Positions 19,330 to 28,586 of a stretch of 64,000 nt of DNA are shown in pieces. How positions within the stretch are numbered: position 1 is the stretch's first letter; the number at the start of each line of letters is the position of its first letter. A program made the position numbers and the translations under genes. The DNA comes from Lysobacter sp. 5GHs7-4. GTDB taxonomy: Bacteria; Pseudomonadota; Gammaproteobacteria; Xanthomonadales; Xanthomonadaceae. Location of the stretch: positions 2,188,001 to 2,252,000 of the forward strand of contig NZ_CP089924.1 of assembly GCF_021284765.1 (NCBI RefSeq), read 5' to 3'. The notes beneath the pieces were generated by a model, which had not been told where the DNA came from, did no database searches, and was given only the letters and a program-made list of their open reading frames with translations.

Positions 19330-20718
19330 ATGGATGCAAGTATCAGAATCGATAATTTTCGCTCCATTGAAACTTCTATATTCAATATTCATTCTGGACT
19401 TAATGTGCTGGTTGGGCCAAATGGGTCTGGTAAAACTAACATACTGCACGCCTTGAAGTTTATGTCTAATGTTGTTGCAAGCGGTGCGTCGCTCGCCATG
19501 GGGAAGGCGGGTGGGCCCGCGAGAAACTTCAAGCGAGGTTGCAGCGACATGCATTTCACGGTGGCCACTGATTTTCCGAGCGCTCTGTATAAGGGGCGGC
19601 AAGCGATATTCCACTTGCTTTGGAACGTAAGTTTGGGGATTAATGAGAAAGACAACATGACTTACATAAGTCATGAATCAATTCGCATATTGGCGAAGCC
19701 AGCCAATGGTGATGCCGAGGCAGTGTTGTCGATCGAGGTTGCTAGGACCGCGGCCGGCGGCGTAAGGACAAAGTTCTTCCTCGCAGACGCTGACATCTTG
19801 ACGAAGAAGTTGTTAGCGACCTCTTATTGGGTAACACGTAACAGCACTAAGGCCGCGATGTTCAACGCGGTTAGACGCGAAGTCGCGGATGAGCTTCGTA
19901 AGGTTCGGGGCCTACCGCACGATTCCTCGATCTTGGAAATATTTTCACCAATTGGCTTCGACGTAAGGCGGTTGCATAGAGATCTGCTAGCACTAGATGA
20001 ATACAATATTCAGCCCGATGTGGCGCGTATAGCTAGCGATCCGCTACCAATGGCCACTATGGGGAACGATGGAGCTGGTGTTAGCCAAGTTATATATGCG
20101 CTGGAAACAGCTCAGTTTAGGCGTTTTGCTACTAGGTCTTCTTTAAGCGATCCCTATTCAGCTGCTGATCGGCTGGCGGATTACGGATTCCGTAGCATGC
20201 TTTCAAAGAACAATCCGTTAGAGGAGATTTCGGAGAATCTGAAGGCTGCAGTGGTGTCGTTAGATGCAATCGGTACTGATATCGATCGTTCGACAGGGCG
20301 GAGGTTTGTCGTCTTTCGATCTGGGTCTTATACCTTCCGGCCCGAAGAGGTTTCTGATGGCACGATAAAATGGCTCTGCTTGTTAGTTGCTTTGTATGTT
20401 CCTCGCTCTAGGGTGGTTCTTCTAGAAGAGCCTGAAAACTTCATGCATCCATGGATGCAACAGCGTTTTATTCAGTTGGCTAGAGAGCAGACAAAGAAGA
20501 ATCGTACGTCTGTATTTTTTTCAACTCATAGCGTTACGGTGCTTAATGCGCTTAAGGTAAGTGAGCTATTGGTTGCTAGAAAGACCAATGGTGGGACGCA
20601 GGTGGAGGCCGTGCTTGATCGGGATGAGGTTCAGAAAGTTCTAAATGAATCTAACTTTGGGCTCGGTGATTTTTGGGTAAGCGGTGGTATTGGGGGTGTG
20701 GCAGGGGAGACACAATGA
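19330..20718 (+). CDS. OLD/RecF-type AAA ATPase, putative defence subunit
   Basis: The 462-residue protein begins with IDNFRSIETSIF and the Walker A GPNGSGKT (29-36), a layout typical of SMC/RecF/OLD ATPases. A signature-like EVSDGT segment sits near 337, Walker B LLEEPEN near 364-370, and the switch His in FFSTHSV near 396-402. No TOPRIM nuclease is fused at the C-terminus; instead the stop codon overlaps the start of the next gene (ATGA). A separate ATPase plus a small TOPRIM-like protein is the architecture of PARIS-type (AriA/AriB) and RloB-like phage-defence pairs. It is AT-rich like its neighbours and follows the SIR2-kinase gene by 86 bases. Confidence 0.85.
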   Translation: MDASIRIDNFRSIETSIFNIHSGLNVLVGPNGSGKTNILHALKFMSNVVASGASLAMGKAGGPARNFKRGCSDMHFTVATDFPSALYKGRQAIFHLLWNVSLGINEKDNMTYISHESIRILAKPANGDAEAVLSIEVARTAAGGVRTKFFLADADILTKKLLATSYWVTRNSTKAAMFNAVRREVADELRKVRGLPHDSSILEIFSPIGFDVRRLHRDLLALDEYNIQPDVARIASDPLPMATMGNDGAGVSQVIYALETAQFRRFATRSSLSDPYSAADRLADYGFRSMLSKNNPLEEISENLKAAVVSLDAIGTDIDRSTGRRFVVFRSGSYTFRPEEVSDGTIKWLCLLVALYVPRSRVVLLEEPENFMHPWMQQRFIQLAREQTKKNRTSVFFSTHSVTVLNALKVSELLVARKTNGGTQVEAVLDRDEVQKVLNESNFGLGDFWVSGGIGGVAGETQ

Positions 20719-21266
20719 TCGGTCTTATTGTTGATGGCGATGGTGATTATGCGGCGTTTCGCGCGCGATACGGTTCGGCCGTAAAGGTAATGAAGACAGA
20801 TGGCCCTAGAGGGCATGAAGTCGGATGTGGGGCAATTGTTGTTTCGGCACAGAAACAGGTGGCGATGCTTCGAGCATTTAATTGCAATCCGATAGCAATA
20901 GTCACTGATCTGGAGAGCCGGCTAGAAGGGGCCGCAGCTTTCTGCAAGTCTGCAGAAGAATGCATGACTAAGAATGCAGCTCTTCGGGATGTGCTCTTCT
21001 TTGTGTCAGACAAAATGTTGGAGAATTGGCTGTTGGCTGATATTGCTTATTTGTCAACGAAGAAGAAATATCTGAAGTCAGTCAAGACTCAGCGTAGCTT
21101 TGAATCGACTCATGGCAAGAACGAACTGAAGAAGCTATTTGCGCCGGGTTCTTCTTACAATGAGGTTCGGCATTCCGCCGAGCTATTCCCGCTAGTTAGG
21201 GGAGCATCAGCATCATCATTCAGTGCGAGCTTTGCGCGCTTTCGCAGCACACTTGGGCTGGACTAA
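20715..21266 (+). CDS. DUF4276/TOPRIM-like protein, putative effector partner of the ATPase
   Basis: The 183-residue protein starts inside the stop of the ATPase gene (ATGA overlap), so the two are translationally coupled. It opens with MIGLIVDGDGDYAAFRARYG, resembling the first TOPRIM/DUF4276 motif but with Asp where Glu is usual. It then has IAIVTDLESR (acidic second motif) and the MLENWLLAD segment that I associate with DUF4276 proteins. Small TOPRIM-like partners of OLD-type ATPases act as nucleases in known systems such as PARIS. Nuclease activity here is inferred and the altered first acidic motif makes it uncertain. The frame start at 20673 is rejected. Confidence 0.75.
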   Translation: MIGLIVDGDGDYAAFRARYGSAVKVMKTDGPRGHEVGCGAIVVSAQKQVAMLRAFNCNPIAIVTDLESRLEGAAAFCKSAEECMTKNAALRDVLFFVSDKMLENWLLADIAYLSTKKKYLKSVKTQRSFESTHGKNELKKLFAPGSSYNEVRHSAELFPLVRGASASSFSASFARFRSTLGLD

Positions 21267-21380
21267 GTGGATTTTTAGACTTTTTTATCTTTGTAGGCGA
21301 ATGGAGGAGGGTAGGCTCCAATTAGTGCCTCGATCCTGTTAAAAACGTGGTCGTTGGGCCGGTGGACGAGTCGATTCTAG

Positions 21381-21638
21381 CTAGAGCCTCGCTTCGAAGC
21401 GCTTAACGAAAGCCGTTAGCGTGATTTCGCAAACGCTGCAATACTCGCGAAGCTGGATCAGGTCGATCCTCTGACTTCCACCTTCGACCTTGCTCACGAA
21501 TGATTGCGGCTTCCCTAGAGCCTCCGCGCATGCGGCCTGAGTCAATCCAGCCGCGATCCGCATTTCCCGCATCATTGTGGTGAGTAGTTCGTTCTCTTTC
21601 TTGTAAAGCGTGCTGATAGGCATACGTGTGGCATCCAA
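21381..21638 (-). CDS. XRE-family helix-turn-helix regulator of the island
   Basis: This 85-residue protein is almost entirely one HTH_XRE domain: LLTTMMREMRIAAGLTQAACAEALGKPQSFVSKVEGGSQRIDLIQLREYCSVCEI is the usual five-helix pattern, split here by a turn at LGKPQSFVSK. An inner ATG at 21623 (MPISTLYKK) is an alternative start. It is transcribed towards the defence-like operon and away from the XAC0095-like gene, with paired CGAATAT sites in its own upstream region. It probably represses itself and perhaps the island. Its AT content matches the island. Confidence 0.85.
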   Translation of the reverse strand: MDATRMPISTLYKKENELLTTMMREMRIAAGLTQAACAEALGKPQSFVSKVEGGSQRIDLIQLREYCSVCEITLTAFVKRFEARL

Positions 21639-21667
21639 AGACCCACACCGAAGCTATATCCCCATTG

Positions 21668-21690
21668 CGAATATTCAAAAATCGAATATC
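21668..21690. promoter_or_regulatory. Candidate operator of the island XRE regulator
   Basis: Two CGAATAT copies lie at 21668-21674 and 21683-21689, 15 bases apart, within an AT-rich stretch between the divergent XRE and XAC0095-like genes. Short repeated AT-rich sites next to an XRE gene are typical of autoregulation. The assignment is inferred. Confidence 0.4.
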
Positions 21691-21729
21691 ATGATCTTGT
21701 CGCAGCCTCGCGACTAGAAGGGGATACCC

Positions 21730-21972
21730 ATGCAGAACGGACTCAGCTCTAGGGCAACCATGTCCGACAACTACGTGTTGCCCGCCACCGCCCACCAAGC
21801 CCTAACCCAAACCCGCGACCACCTGCGCCTGCTCGCCCAGCTGACCGAGCCGCAGGACGAGAACGCGCCCGATCAGCTGTCGATCTCGGCCGAGGCGCTG
21901 GCGTATTGCTTCGACCGCTTGGCCGACGACCTGGAGCGCATCGCGGACGCGGCCAGCCCGTCGGCGGAGTAG
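21730..21972 (+). CDS. XAC0095-like small protein
   Basis: The 80-residue protein contains the segment MSDNYVLPATAHQALTQTRD followed by HLRLLAQL and LSISAEALAYCFDRLADDLERIADA. This pattern matches the small XAC0095-like domain known mainly in Xanthomonadaceae, whose function is unknown. The ATG at 21730 has AAGGGGA upstream at good spacing; the inner Met at 21760 matches the family's usual start. GC content returns to chromosomal level at this gene, so it marks the right flank of the island. A remnant of a second copy lies at about 29064-29114. Confidence 0.65.
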   Translation: MQNGLSSRATMSDNYVLPATAHQALTQTRDHLRLLAQLTEPQDENAPDQLSISAEALAYCFDRLADDLERIADAASPSAE

Positions 21973-22283
21973 GGCGGCCACGCCACGCAACGGCCAACCG
22001 CACCTTGCGGTAGCGCGGTGACGTACACCGCGCGCCGCTGCGCACGCGCGGCCACTGCCGGCGCAGGGCGTGCAAACGCAGGCCAGGGCAGCGTTGGCGC
22101 CCACCATCGCGAAGCACAGCGCGCGACACGTTTCACTCGCGTGTGCCTGCGCGCACCGCTTTTGACCCAAGAATTTTCTGACAACGCGATGCGGCGTTCG
22201 CCGACTGCGCAGCGCGCAGCGCATCGCACCGTAGCCCTGCGCCGCAACCGCGGCGCGCACTCGTCCCGCTACGGAGCATCGCC
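21973..22283. other. Intergenic interval
   Basis: About 310 GC-rich bases with no gene. A -35-like TTTTGACC near 22158 is the only promoter-like element noticed for the following gene. Confidence 0.5.
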
Positions 22284-22751
22284 ATGTCGCAAGGCATCAT
22301 CTCGCTGCAAATCACCGACGACCAACTCGCCGGCGCGCAAGACGCGTTGACGCAGTTGGAGACCCTGCTGTCCGGCCTGATCTCGCTGGAGGCCGAAGAC
22401 CGCCGGCGCTTGAACAAGATGGGCCCCAAGTCCGAGTACTTCTGCCGCCAGACCTTGAACGTGCTGCAACTCAACCCGCAGATCGTGCCGCCCAGCCTGG
22501 ACGTGGCCGGCGCCCAGACCGACCTGCAGGCGCTGGAACGCCTGCGCCCGCTGCTCGGCCGCCTGCAACGCCTGGCCGAACGCGGCGCCGACACCGAAAC
22601 CGCCCTGGGCGCGGACCTGATGGACTTCGCCCTGGAGGGCTACGGCCTGCTCAAGGTCTCCGGCAAAAACCAGGGCCTGGACGGCCTGCGCAAGGAGCTC
22701 TCCGGCCGCTGGGCCAAAACCCGCCGCGAGCCCGCACCGCCCGTCCCCTGA
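22284..22751 (+). CDS. Hypothetical helical protein
   Basis: The 155-residue protein is cytoplasmic and predicted to be mostly helical (ITDDQLAGAQDALTQLETLLSGLISL, then LERLRPLLGRLQRLAERG). It carries the segment RRRLNKMGPKSEYFCRQTLNVL and a basic, Pro-rich tail. I do not recognise it. It has normal high-GC codon use, so it is likely a resident gene. It is followed directly by a long repeat array. Confidence 0.72.
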   Translation: MSQGIISLQITDDQLAGAQDALTQLETLLSGLISLEAEDRRRLNKMGPKSEYFCRQTLNVLQLNPQIVPPSLDVAGAQTDLQALERLRPLLGRLQRLAERGADTETALGADLMDFALEGYGLLKVSGKNQGLDGLRKELSGRWAKTRREPAPPVP

Positions 22752-23601
22752 GCCCGCGCCCGCGCGCAGCGCACCGGCCTCGCCCCGCCGCCCACCGTCC
22801 CGCCACGTCCGCCAGGGCAGGGCGCGATCGCGGCCCACACGGCCGCCACGCCACGCCCATCGCCGTAACGCTTAACGCCGGCGCGCCCTTCGCGCAGGCC
22901 GCCGTCCCCTGCCGCCCGCAGGGGCTGGCGTCTGCACCGCCGCGCCGTTGCTGACGCAACGCCGCCGGGCCTTACCCGAATCCACCGGAGACCTTGCGTA
23001 AGCCCATCGCCGCCTTCGGGAAGGTCTTGACGGCCTATGCGAAGGCCGCGCCGGTCTTCGCGAAGGCGGCGCCGGTGTTCCCGAAGGCGCGGCGCGCCTT
23101 CGCGAGTGCGTCGCCAGCATTCCGGAAAGCGCCGGGGCCCTACGCGAATCCCTCCACCGCCTTCGCGAATGCGCCGCCGGCCTTCCGGAAGGCGCCACCG
23201 TCTTTCGCGAAGGCCACGCAGTCATTCCGGAACGCGCCCAGGCGATTCGCGAAGGACCGGCCGCGATTACGGAATGTCTTTTTTACTCATTCGTGGTGCC
23301 CGGCCGTGCGGCGGCGCACGGCGCGATGTTTTGTGGACACGACGAATGATTGAAGTGCTATGGCTAAAGCTGAGTAAGGTGGCGATAGGTATTTTTTTTC
23401 TCACTCAATGCATGTCGGGGGCGTCGCCTACACCCGATTGAAGGTCCGCGCTGCGACCGAGCCCTCGATTCGGACACGGGGCCAGCAAGGCGGACATCGG
23501 CGCAACCCCACGCCGCCATAAATAGACAAGCCGCGCGCCTTGTACCGCGAGGGCCCGGACCGCGATCATGTCCACTGATCGCAACGCTTCGGGGACTGGG
23601 G
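22752..23601. other. Gene-free interval holding repeat array A
   Basis: The 850 bases between the helical protein and the RHS gene contain a 16-unit, 21-bp repeat array (22952-23287). The flanking 200-300 bases on each side show no supported gene. Confidence 0.6.
22952..23287. repeat. 21-bp palindrome-core repeat array A (16 units)
   Basis: Sixteen units follow one another at exactly 21 bases, starting at 22952, 22973, 22994, 23015 and so on to 23267. Each begins with an 8-base core of the form TTCGCGAA or TTCCGGAA, both palindromic, followed by GGCGCCGCCGGCC-like sequence. From 23183 the two core types alternate. The last unit (23267) runs into GGAATGTCTTTTTTACTCAT, a T-rich end shared with a second array at 30978-31186. 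The frame is open in one direction only because 21 is a multiple of three. Confidence 0.9.
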
Positions 23602-26600
23602 ATGACACGCATTACACGCGCCTTCGCGCTCGCGCTGCTGCTGTGCGCAACGGCCAACGTTGGGGCGCAGGAGCACTCGCTGCCGTCCACCACCATGTAC
23701 CAGGGCGGTATTGACGGCAAGGCCTTGCTCTTTACGAATGCGAACGTGGCCTGCCGGCTGGTGGGCGACTCCGTCACCCGTAACTCGGCTCAACCGCCGA
23801 TCACCTATGGCAATGGCCGATACGGCACCCATCCGACCGCCGGCATAGGCTGCTATTACGACGAGACCGATCGGTCGACTGGGCAGACGCAGTACAACGT
23901 GTTCCGCCAGAACTGGGTGGCGCTTAAGCAGGTGTGTCCGGCTGGGTACAACTACCTGAAGAACCAGTTCACCTGCGTGCGCTACTCGTCGACGGTGGCG
24001 CCCGCCAAGGCCTGCCAGCACTGCCCCACGGACGTCGGCAACCCCATCTCCGTCAACAGCGGCGTCAAGATCGAGCGCACGCGCGATGAGCTGACCGCGC
24101 AGTTGAGCCTGGCGCGCAGCTACAACTCGTTCCCCACTTTCCTCGGCTCACCGAACCCGTATGGCGGCTCTTGGTTCTCCGACCTGACGCGCGAGTTGGT
24201 CGTGAGCGAGGCGCGGCCCTCGCAGTTCCAGGCGGCGCTGGTGATGCGCGCGGACGGGCGCTCGCTGGCGTTCACCCACGACGGCAACGGCCAGTGGAAG
24301 CCTGAGGACGATCAGCGCCTATACCGCCTCAACCCTTATCAAGTGGGCGGCCAGAGCTTCTGGGAGCTGCGTAAGCCGGGCAACGCGCAAGAAATCTACG
24401 ACGCACAGGGCCAGTTCCAGCGCGAGATCCGCGACGGCCGCGTGGTGGCGACGTATGCGCGCGACGCCAACGGCCGGGTGGCCTCCGTCACCGACGCCAA
24501 CGGCCGCGTGTCCACGATGACCTACGGCGTCAACGATCAGCTCAGCCGCATCGACCTGCCCGACGGGCAGGCCATCGTGTACGGCTACGATGTCAACGGC
24601 CAGCTGGCCAGCGTCACCCAGGGCGCCTCGGTCACGTCCTACAGCTACATCAAGATCGTCAACAGCTGGTACCTGACCGAGGTGGCACACAACGGCGTGG
24701 CGTACGCCACGTTCACTTACGATGGCAGCGGCCGCGCCATCACCACCGAGCATGCGGGCGGCGTCGAGCGCTACGTGGTCAACTACGGCGCCGACGGCAG
24801 CAACGTCAACGTCACCACGCCGCAGGGCGGCAATACCCAGTTCCAGTTTCAGACCCGGTTCGGCGTGCAGGTGCCCACCCAGCGTGTGGATTCGGGCACC
24901 GGCGGACTGGCGATGGCCGCGGGCACGGTCTACGACACCAAGTCGAACGTCTCCAACCGCCGCCGCGGCGATCTGCTGAGCTGCCTGTACTACGACGCCG
25001 ACTGGCTGCGCGTGATCGCGCGCTACGACTACCCGGCGGCCACCACCGCCCAGTGCCCGGCCACCGACGCCCTGGCCGCCGCCAGCACCCGCCTACGCAG
25101 CGAAACCACGGCCTGGGACACCGCCCTGGACCTGCCCACGCAGCGCCAGACCTACACCGCCGCCGGCGCCTTGCTGGCCAAGCAGAACTACAGCTACAAC
25201 GCGCGCGGCCAGGCGCTGACGTCGACCGCCACCGACCCGGCGACGCCTGCTAGTACGCGCACCAGCACCACTACCTACTGCGAGCAGGCCGACATCACCG
25301 CCGGCAGCTGCCCGCTGCTGGGCCTGGTCACCTCGCTCAACGGCCCGCGCACGGACGTGGCCGACACCGCCCAGCTCACGTACTACGCCAGCGACGACGC
25401 GACCTGCGCCAGCGCCCCGACCACCTGTCCGCACCGCAAGGGCGACCTGTGGAAGGTCACCAACGCGCTGGGGCAGGTCACCGAGACCCTGGCCTACGAC
25501 GGCGGCGGCCGCCCGCTGTCGGTGAAGGACGCCAACGGCGTGGTCACTGACCTGGAGTACCACCCGCGCGGCTGGCTAACCGCGCAGAAGCTGCGCGGCC
25601 CCAACGCCGGCAGCGAAGCCGACGACGCGATCACCCGCTACGAGTACACGCCCACCGGCCTGGTCAGCAAGATCACCCAACCCGACGGCAGCTACACGAC
25701 GTTCGGCTATGACGCCGCGCACCGCCTGACCACGGTCACCGACAACGCCGGCAACCAGCTCGTCTACACGCTCGACAACGCCAGCCAGCGCACCAAGGAA
25801 GACACCAAGGACAGCGGCGGCGCGCTGCTGCGCACCTTGTCGCGTGTTTACAACCAGCTTGGCCAGCTCAGCACAGCCAAGGACGCCTACAACCACGCCA
25901 CTGGCCACACCTACGACGCCGCTGGGCAGTTGGACACCACCACGGATGCTCTGGGCACGATCACCGACAACGCCTACGACCCGATCGGCCGTCTGGTGCA
26001 GACCCTGCAGGACACCGCCGGGATCAACGCCCAGACCCAGTTCCAGTACGACGCGCTGGACCGCCTGACGCAGGTCACCGACCCCAAGGGCCTGAACACT
26101 CAGTACCAGTACAACGGCTTGGGCGACCTGACCCAGCTCACCAGCCCGGACACCGGCATCACCGGCTACAGCTACGACAGCGCCGGCAACCGCGCCACCC
26201 AGACCGATGCCCGCAACGAGACGGCGACCTACAGCTACGACGCCCTCAACCGCGTCGTCGGCATCGCCTACAGCGACACCGCGCTCAATGTCGGCTACAC
26301 CTACGACACCACCCAGGCGATCTGCCAGACCGGCGAGACCTTCAGCGTCGGCCGCTTGACCCGTATGGACGACGGCAGCGGCAACACCCGCTACTGCTAC
26401 GACCGCCGCGGCAACGCGGTCCGCAAGGTCCAGACCACCAACGGCCAAACCTTCACCCTGGTCTACGGTTACACCCTGGCCAACCAACTGGCCTCCGTCA
26501 CCTATCCCAGCGGCATGCAGGTGGGCTACACCTACAACACCCTGGGCCAGCCCAGCGGTGTGACGGTCACCCAACCGGGTCAGAGCCCGCAGGTGCTGCT

Positions 26601-28074
26601 GGCCGGGGTCACCTATTACCCGTTCGGCCCAGCGGCCGAACTGGAGTACGGCGATGGCCGCCGCCTCAAGCGCACCCACAACCAGAACTATCAGCCCGGT
26701 GTGATCGAGGACGTGGGCCCAGACGGTCTGTCGCTGGGCTACGAGTTCGACGCGGTCGGCAACCTGATCAAGCTGCGCAAGGGCGACCAGTCCGAACCGC
26801 CGCTGCGCGCTTACGCCTACGACAAACTCGGCCGCCTGACCGAAACCCGCGACGGCACGACCAACGCGCTGCTGCAGGGCTACACCTACGACGCCACCGG
26901 CAACCGCACCAGCAAGACCGACGCCGGCGCGACCCAGACCTACACCTACCCGAGCACCAGCCACCGCCTGTCGCAGGTCGGTGCCACGGCCCGCAGTTAC
27001 GACGCCACGGGCAACACCACTGCCATCGGCGGCACTGCCCAGGAGTACGTCTACACCGCGGCTAACCGCATGGGCCAGGTGAAGCAGGGCGGCAATGCGG
27101 TGATGAACTACACCTACAACGGAAGAGGCGAGCAAACGCATCGCTATCCGACTATGACGTCAACGGCGCAGACCTATGCGAGCTACGACGAAGCGGGGCA
27201 TACGGTTGGTGTGTACGACCACACCGGCGCGCGCATCCAAGAGGTAATCTGGCTGGGCGACCTGCCGATCGGCGTGATCGACGCCAACAAGCTGCATTAC
27301 GTCCAAGCCGATCATCTGGGCACGCCGCGCAATGTGATCGATCCGGTCGCGGAGAAGTCCGTGTGGACGTGGCAGCTAGGCAACGAGGCCTTTGGCGACA
27401 GCGAGCCGAATCAGGATCCGGATAACAACGGCACGGCATTCGTATTCGATCTGCGGTTTCCGGGGCAGCGCTACGACGCTACGAGTGGGCTGAACTACAA
27501 CTACTTCCGTGACTACGAGGCGCGCGCAGGGCGATACCAGCAGGCCGATCCAGTTGGCCTAAAGGGCGGAATTAGCACTTTCGGATATGCGGCCAGCAAT
27601 CCGTTTGTGAACTTTGATTCGAAAGGATTGACGTTTGAGGACGTGGTTTATACGAATCGATTGATGAACACAGCTTTCCCTGAGCTCCAGCAGCGAGGAG
27701 TGCTTAGGTGCGGCGTCGTGGATAATGATTCCTACGGAAGTACCGACAACTGGTCGGGTGATATCACCATTGACAAGAAGTACTGTGAAGCAAAATGCCT
27801 TTCGCGTCGTGAGTGGGAGGATCTGTTTTTTACTCTGCTGCATGAGGGTATGCATAGTACGGATCCATGGTGGCAGGGCTTCTATACCGAGGCGCACCAC
27901 GAGAGCATACGTGTACGCGTGGAGTACGAGGAGGATCGCGCTGCTGGAGTAGATCTTCGTTGGGCCCGGAAGCACAAGCTCTGGGGCAGGCCTGGCGGGA
28001 CCCCGCCGGCAAATCTTGATCAGCTCTACAAGAGCTATCGTTCAAAAGCTGGCGGCTGCTGTGAAGGAGGTTGA
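23602..28074 (+). CDS. Secreted RHS/YD-repeat protein with C-terminal HExxH domain
   Basis: The 1490-residue protein has a Sec signal peptide (TRITRAFALALLLCATANVGA). An entry domain with DUF6531-like GNPISVNSGVKIERT lies near 145-160, followed by many YD repeats (about 270-1180). The RHS core (DHLGTPRNVIDP to RYQQADPVGLKGG, about 1235-1340) ends at the usual point where the sequence becomes variable. The last 140 residues are AT-richer and carry LLHEGMHSTDPWW at about 1412-1424, with an acidic YTEAHHESIR segment downstream, consistent with a zinc metallopeptidase-like toxin. The RHS shell encloses and releases the C-terminal domain outside the cell. A lipoprotein gene follows after one base and is the candidate immunity gene. 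Confidence 0.88.
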   Translation: MTRITRAFALALLLCATANVGAQEHSLPSTTMYQGGIDGKALLFTNANVACRLVGDSVTRNSAQPPITYGNGRYGTHPTAGIGCYYDETDRSTGQTQYNVFRQNWVALKQVCPAGYNYLKNQFTCVRYSSTVAPAKACQHCPTDVGNPISVNSGVKIERTRDELTAQLSLARSYNSFPTFLGSPNPYGGSWFSDLTRELVVSEARPSQFQAALVMRADGRSLAFTHDGNGQWKPEDDQRLYRLNPYQVGGQSFWELRKPGNAQEIYDAQGQFQREIRDGRVVATYARDANGRVASVTDANGRVSTMTYGVNDQLSRIDLPDGQAIVYGYDVNGQLASVTQGASVTSYSYIKIVNSWYLTEVAHNGVAYATFTYDGSGRAITTEHAGGVERYVVNYGADGSNVNVTTPQGGNTQFQFQTRFGVQVPTQRVDSGTGGLAMAAGTVYDTKSNVSNRRRGDLLSCLYYDADWLRVIARYDYPAATTAQCPATDALAAASTRLRSETTAWDTALDLPTQRQTYTAAGALLAKQNYSYNARGQALTSTATDPATPASTRTSTTTYCEQADITAGSCPLLGLVTSLNGPRTDVADTAQLTYYASDDATCASAPTTCPHRKGDLWKVTNALGQVTETLAYDGGGRPLSVKDANGVVTDLEYHPRGWLTAQKLRGPNAGSEADDAITRYEYTPTGLVSKITQPDGSYTTFGYDAAHRLTTVTDNAGNQLVYTLDNASQRTKEDTKDSGGALLRTLSRVYNQLGQLSTAKDAYNHATGHTYDAAGQLDTTTDALGTITDNAYDPIGRLVQTLQDTAGINAQTQFQYDALDRLTQVTDPKGLNTQYQYNGLGDLTQLTSPDTGITGYSYDSAGNRATQTDARNETATYSYDALNRVVGIAYSDTALNVGYTYDTTQAICQTGETFSVGRLTRMDDGSGNTRYCYDRRGNAVRKVQTTNGQTFTLVYGYTLANQLASVTYPSGMQVGYTYNTLGQPSGVTVTQPGQSPQVLLAGVTYYPFGPAAELEYGDGRRLKRTHNQNYQPGVIEDVGPDGLSLGYEFDAVGNLIKLRKGDQSEPPLRAYAYDKLGRLTETRDGTTNALLQGYTYDATGNRTSKTDAGATQTYTYPSTSHRLSQVGATARSYDATGNTTAIGGTAQEYVYTAANRMGQVKQGGNAVMNYTYNGRGEQTHRYPTMTSTAQTYASYDEAGHTVGVYDHTGARIQEVIWLGDLPIGVIDANKLHYVQADHLGTPRNVIDPVAEKSVWTWQLGNEAFGDSEPNQDPDNNGTAFVFDLRFPGQRYDATSGLNYNYFRDYEARAGRYQQADPVGLKGGISTFGYAASNPFVNFDSKGLTFEDVVYTNRLMNTAFPELQQRGVLRCGVVDNDSYGSTDNWSGDITIDKKYCEAKCLSRREWEDLFFTLLHEGMHSTDPWWQGFYTEAHHESIRVRVEYEEDRAAGVDLRWARKHKLWGRPGGTPPANLDQLYKSYRSKAGGCCEGG

Positions 28075-28075
28075 T

Positions 28076-28444
28076 ATGAAGTTGGTTCTTCGATATTTCA
28101 TTCACTTTTCTGCTCTTTGCATGCTCTCTGCGTGCTCATCGGATAGCACTCCGGGAGAGTACGCAGCCGGTAAGACTAAGACACGGGTTATGACGTTGTG
28201 CTCGGCATTGGAGGCATACAGAGAGGATGAAGGGGCGCTGCCTGATGCTGCGCTCGGCTTGAATGTATTTCTGCTTGACCCGAAGCGAGAAAGCGCAGCG
28301 ACTGCCTTTGACGATGGTTGGCGACGGTCGGTGCGACCAATCGTCGTGGAGAAGAAGATCGTCGGGATCTACTCATTGGGGCCAAATGGCCTAGATGATG
28401 GCGGTAAGAACGATGATGTTGCGTGCATGGTTAAGCCGAGCTAG
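28076..28444 (+). CDS. Putative immunity lipoprotein with GspG-like C-terminal segment
   Basis: The ATG at 28076 follows AAGGAGG and lies two bases after the RHS stop codon, so the two genes are co-expressed. The 122-residue protein has a lipoprotein signal peptide ending LSACSS. Its mature part (VMTLCSALEAYREDEGALPDAALGL, then YSLGPNGLDDGGKNDD) resembles the globular part of type II pseudopilins such as GspG but lacks their N-terminal helix. Position, size and AT content equal to the RHS C-terminal domain suggest that it neutralises that domain in the periplasm. This is inference from context. Confidence 0.68.
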   Translation: MKLVLRYFIHFSALCMLSACSSDSTPGEYAAGKTKTRVMTLCSALEAYREDEGALPDAALGLNVFLLDPKRESAATAFDDGWRRSVRPIVVEKKIVGIYSLGPNGLDDGGKNDDVACMVKPS

Positions 28445-28586
28445 AAGGCAGCGTCATTTGATGAGCAGGTTGACGCGACAGATTAGGACACCCACTATTT
28501 CATCCGCGCATTGCTGGTTGTTGCCAGTTGGAGGTCAACGAGCAACGAAGCGCCGCTCAAAGACCAGAAGGGATTTACCTCGACCA
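28445..28586. other. Short intergenic stretch
   Basis: About 140 bases between the lipoprotein gene and the transposase element show no gene. A frame at 28395-28679 has no start signal or recognisable content. Confidence 0.4.

Noticed and set aside
21266..21380. A tRNA or attachment site at the right end of the island
   Set aside because: No cloverleaf-like sequence or direct repeat matching the left junction could be seen.
22952..23287. CRISPR-like array of 21-bp units
   Set aside because: The units are contiguous without unique spacers.
22994..23353. A 119-codon protein with FAKA/FRKA heptads over array A
   Set aside because: The frame is open because the repeat unit is 21 bases; the related array B has a stop in the same phase, and no ribosome site or real start is seen.
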